Assembly (NCBI GenBank): GCA_019247755.1
Contig: JAFBAM010000030.1
Coordinates: 1-8,845, forward strand
Length of the DNA: 8,845 nucleotides
Source of the DNA: Sphingomonas sp.
Lineage (GTDB): Bacteria; Pseudomonadota; Alphaproteobacteria; Sphingomonadales; Sphingomonadaceae
Reading direction: 5' to 3'
Under the pieces are notes generated by a model. It ran no database searches. It had not been told where the DNA came from and worked only from the letters and a program-made list of their open reading frames with translations. Numbering within the stretch: position 1 is the stretch's first letter; each line of letters starts with the position of its first letter. This document shows, one piece after another, positions 7,448 through 8,845 of the stretch. Position numbers and translations under genes: made by a program.

Positions 7448-8845
7448 TTAGCGGCCTACCAGCTTTGGACGCGAGATTGAGCGCAGGGTATTGTTTGTGT
7501 GGTCAACCGACACCTTAATCGCCTGTCCAGCACGAGTGGCGGAAATCTGATCGATCTGTGCCCAAGCATCGGGCGAAGGCGCCGAGTGAATGATAAGCTC
7601 GATCGGGGCATTATTGTTCGCAGCCTGCTTGCCGAGCGGAATGACCGAGCCTGATACGTTGGGGCGGAAGAACTCAGGCCCGCCGCGCTCGTTGACCTGG
7701 TAGAGCGTTCCCGCGCTGACTGACCCACCGTTGGCGCGGCCAGAAACGTTCAAATTCGGCGCAAGGTTCGGAATTGTCCCGCCAAATGGAGTGTTAACGC
7801 CCTTACTACCGCCGAAGATGCCGCTGATGGCGCGGAAGATCAGCATCCGAACGGTCATCTGGATAATGTCGTTGACGATCGAATGCGCGACGTTCTTGAA
7901 CGCGGCGCCGAGCGATTCAGTGCCGGTGATAACGTCAGCGATCGAGCCGGACAGCTGATCGGCCCAGCGCAGCATCTCGTCTTGCTGAGCCTTAATGTGG
8001 TCGTTTGCGATCGCCTGCTGAACGGCACTCGTATAGCGCGTCCACTCTGCCGTTCCTCGGGCAATGCTTCCGCCCGTCAACTCGCGCTCAGCGCGCAACA
8101 TTCGCTGCACATCGGCAGACTTGCCGAACAGGCTGTTCTCGAACTCCAGCGGTTCGACGGTGTTCTTTACGAACTGCTTGATCTGATCGTTCTTGAAAAC
8201 CGTTTCCCAAGCTGCCTCAGTGGCCATGATCTGGTTAGCCAACCCGCGCAGCGCATCGGCTTCTGCCTTCGTCGGGGCGACCGTCGCAGCCTTGCGCGCA
8301 GCGGCGGAGGCCGTGGCAGCCTCCATTCGCTTCGTTGCGATTACATCGGCGCCAACGGTGTCAGTCTCGCGCTGGAGCTGCAGCTGATAGTCCTGGGCCG
8401 CTTTGAGTGCTTCGCGGTACGCGCGCTCTTGCGCCGAGATGGCCTCTTTGTGCGCCTCGTGCGGTTTCTTCGGTGTACGATCTCCGATCAGCTCGTTTGC
8501 CTGGTCGCGAAGACGACTGTCACGGACGGCGTTGATCGCGCCGGGAAGCGTGTTGTGGAAGAAGGCCCCCGTTGCGCTGAACTGCTTCTTGAAGGCGTTG
8601 AGCGCGTCCTGGCCCACCTTCTGAGCGCTCGGCATGTTCGATCCGAGGATGCCGGCAAGTGAAGGATTAGTGATCGCGAGGGCGAGGTTGGTGTTGCGCT
8701 CGATGTTGGCCAGCGCCGCGAATGATGCTGAGATGACCTGGGCGGCAGAAACGCCGACTTGCGCGGTTTCGAGAAAGGCCTCGCGCCAAAACTTGTGGAA
8801 CTGTGAGGCTGAGAAGCCGGAGGCGTCGGCAACGGCATTGAACGT
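7448..8845 (-). CDS. Phage tail tape measure protein, C-terminal part (5' end beyond window)
   Basis: The frame is open from the right edge to a TAA at 7450-7448, giving 465 residues of the C-terminal part. Tape measure proteins span the tail tube of siphophages and myophages, set tail length and help DNA entry. The upstream part is Ala/Gln/Glu/Lys-rich and probably helical or coiled coil (about 8210-8470). Then comes the typical segment A-D-Q-L-S-G-S-I-A-D-V-I followed by a hydrophobic stretch with I-I-Q-M-T-V-R-M-L-I-F and I-S-G-I-F-G-G (about 7810-7895). Near the end (about 7628-7745) is the hallmark G-R-A-N-G-G ... Y-Q-V-N-E-R-G-G-P-E-F-F-R-P pattern, close to the G-R-A-x-G-G ... V-G-E-R-G-P-E-L-F-x-P of lambda-like tape measures but with one extra glycine. 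The ATG at 8635 is internal: open sequence and sensible protein continue upstream of it. Confidence 0.87.
   Translation of the reverse strand, partial: TFNAVADASGFSASQFHKFWREAFLETAQVGVSAAQVISASFAALANIERNTNLALAITNPSLAGILGSNMPSAQKVGQDALNAFKKQFSATGAFFHNTLPGAINAVRDSRLRDQANELIGDRTPKKPHEAHKEAISAQERAYREALKAAQDYQLQLQRETDTVGADVIATKRMEAATASAAARKAATVAPTKAEADALRGLANQIMATEAAWETVFKNDQIKQFVKNTVEPLEFENSLFGKSADVQRMLRAERELTGGSIARGTAEWTRYTSAVQQAIANDHIKAQQDEMLRWADQLSGSIADVITGTESLGAAFKNVAHSIVNDIIQMTVRMLIFRAISGIFGGSKGVNTPFGGTIPNLAPNLNVSGRANGGSVSAGTLYQVNERGGPEFFRPNVSGSVIPLGKQAANNNAPIELIIHSAPSPDAWAQIDQISATRAGQAIKVSVDHTNNTLRSISRPKLVGR

Noticed and set aside
7883..8662. Plus-strand open frame of 259 codons opposite the tape measure gene
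   Set aside because: The minus-strand frame carries clear tape measure motifs; the plus-strand frame has no motif and no convincing ribosome binding site.

Overview
The window looks like a G+C-rich alphaproteobacterial chromosome, most likely from the order Sphingomonadales. Three things suggest this: the type of SecA (GTG start, complete C-terminal zinc motif), a short PutA without the DNA-binding domain of enterobacterial PutA, and a small secreted cysteine-pair protein of a kind I associate with sphingomonads. The lineage is an inference from gene style, not a proven assignment.

Layout. At the left edge is the start of a GFA/CENP-V-type zinc protein on the minus strand (1-69). A 121-base divergent gap follows, with a plausible promoter, and then secA (191-2926), the preprotein translocase ATPase. 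Only 14 bases later comes putA (2941-6057), a bifunctional proline dehydrogenase / glutamate-semialdehyde dehydrogenase. Its GTG start sits inside a small perfect inverted repeat. Tail-to-tail with putA, 3 bases away, is a gene for a small predicted exported protein with two cysteines (6061-6321, minus). A 246-base gap carries that gene's promoter and a strong 13-pair hairpin that folds best as plus-strand RNA. Next is a 130-residue SnoaL/NTF2-like protein (6568-6960, plus).

Right of 6960 the character changes. A strikingly A+T-rich patch (19 G/C in the 60 bases 6981-7040) separates the chromosomal genes from two phage-type genes on the minus strand: an unrecognised 113-residue protein (7077-7418) and, upstream of it in transcription, the C-terminal 465 residues of a phage tail tape measure protein (7448-8845, running off the window). 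This looks like the edge of a prophage or prophage remnant. The attachment site, if there is one, should lie in or near the A+T-rich patch.

How the genes relate. secA and putA can be co-transcribed, but their functions are unrelated. putA has no visible terminator before the opposing small gene, so its transcript may run antisense through that gene to the hairpin near 6486-6521. The phage genes form a short minus-strand operon. I found no RNA gene, CRISPR array, insertion sequence, integrase or complete mobile element. The most unusual signals are the secA-putA junction hairpin, the putA/small-gene antisense arrangement, and a tape measure gene followed by only one small gene before chromosomal sequence resumes.
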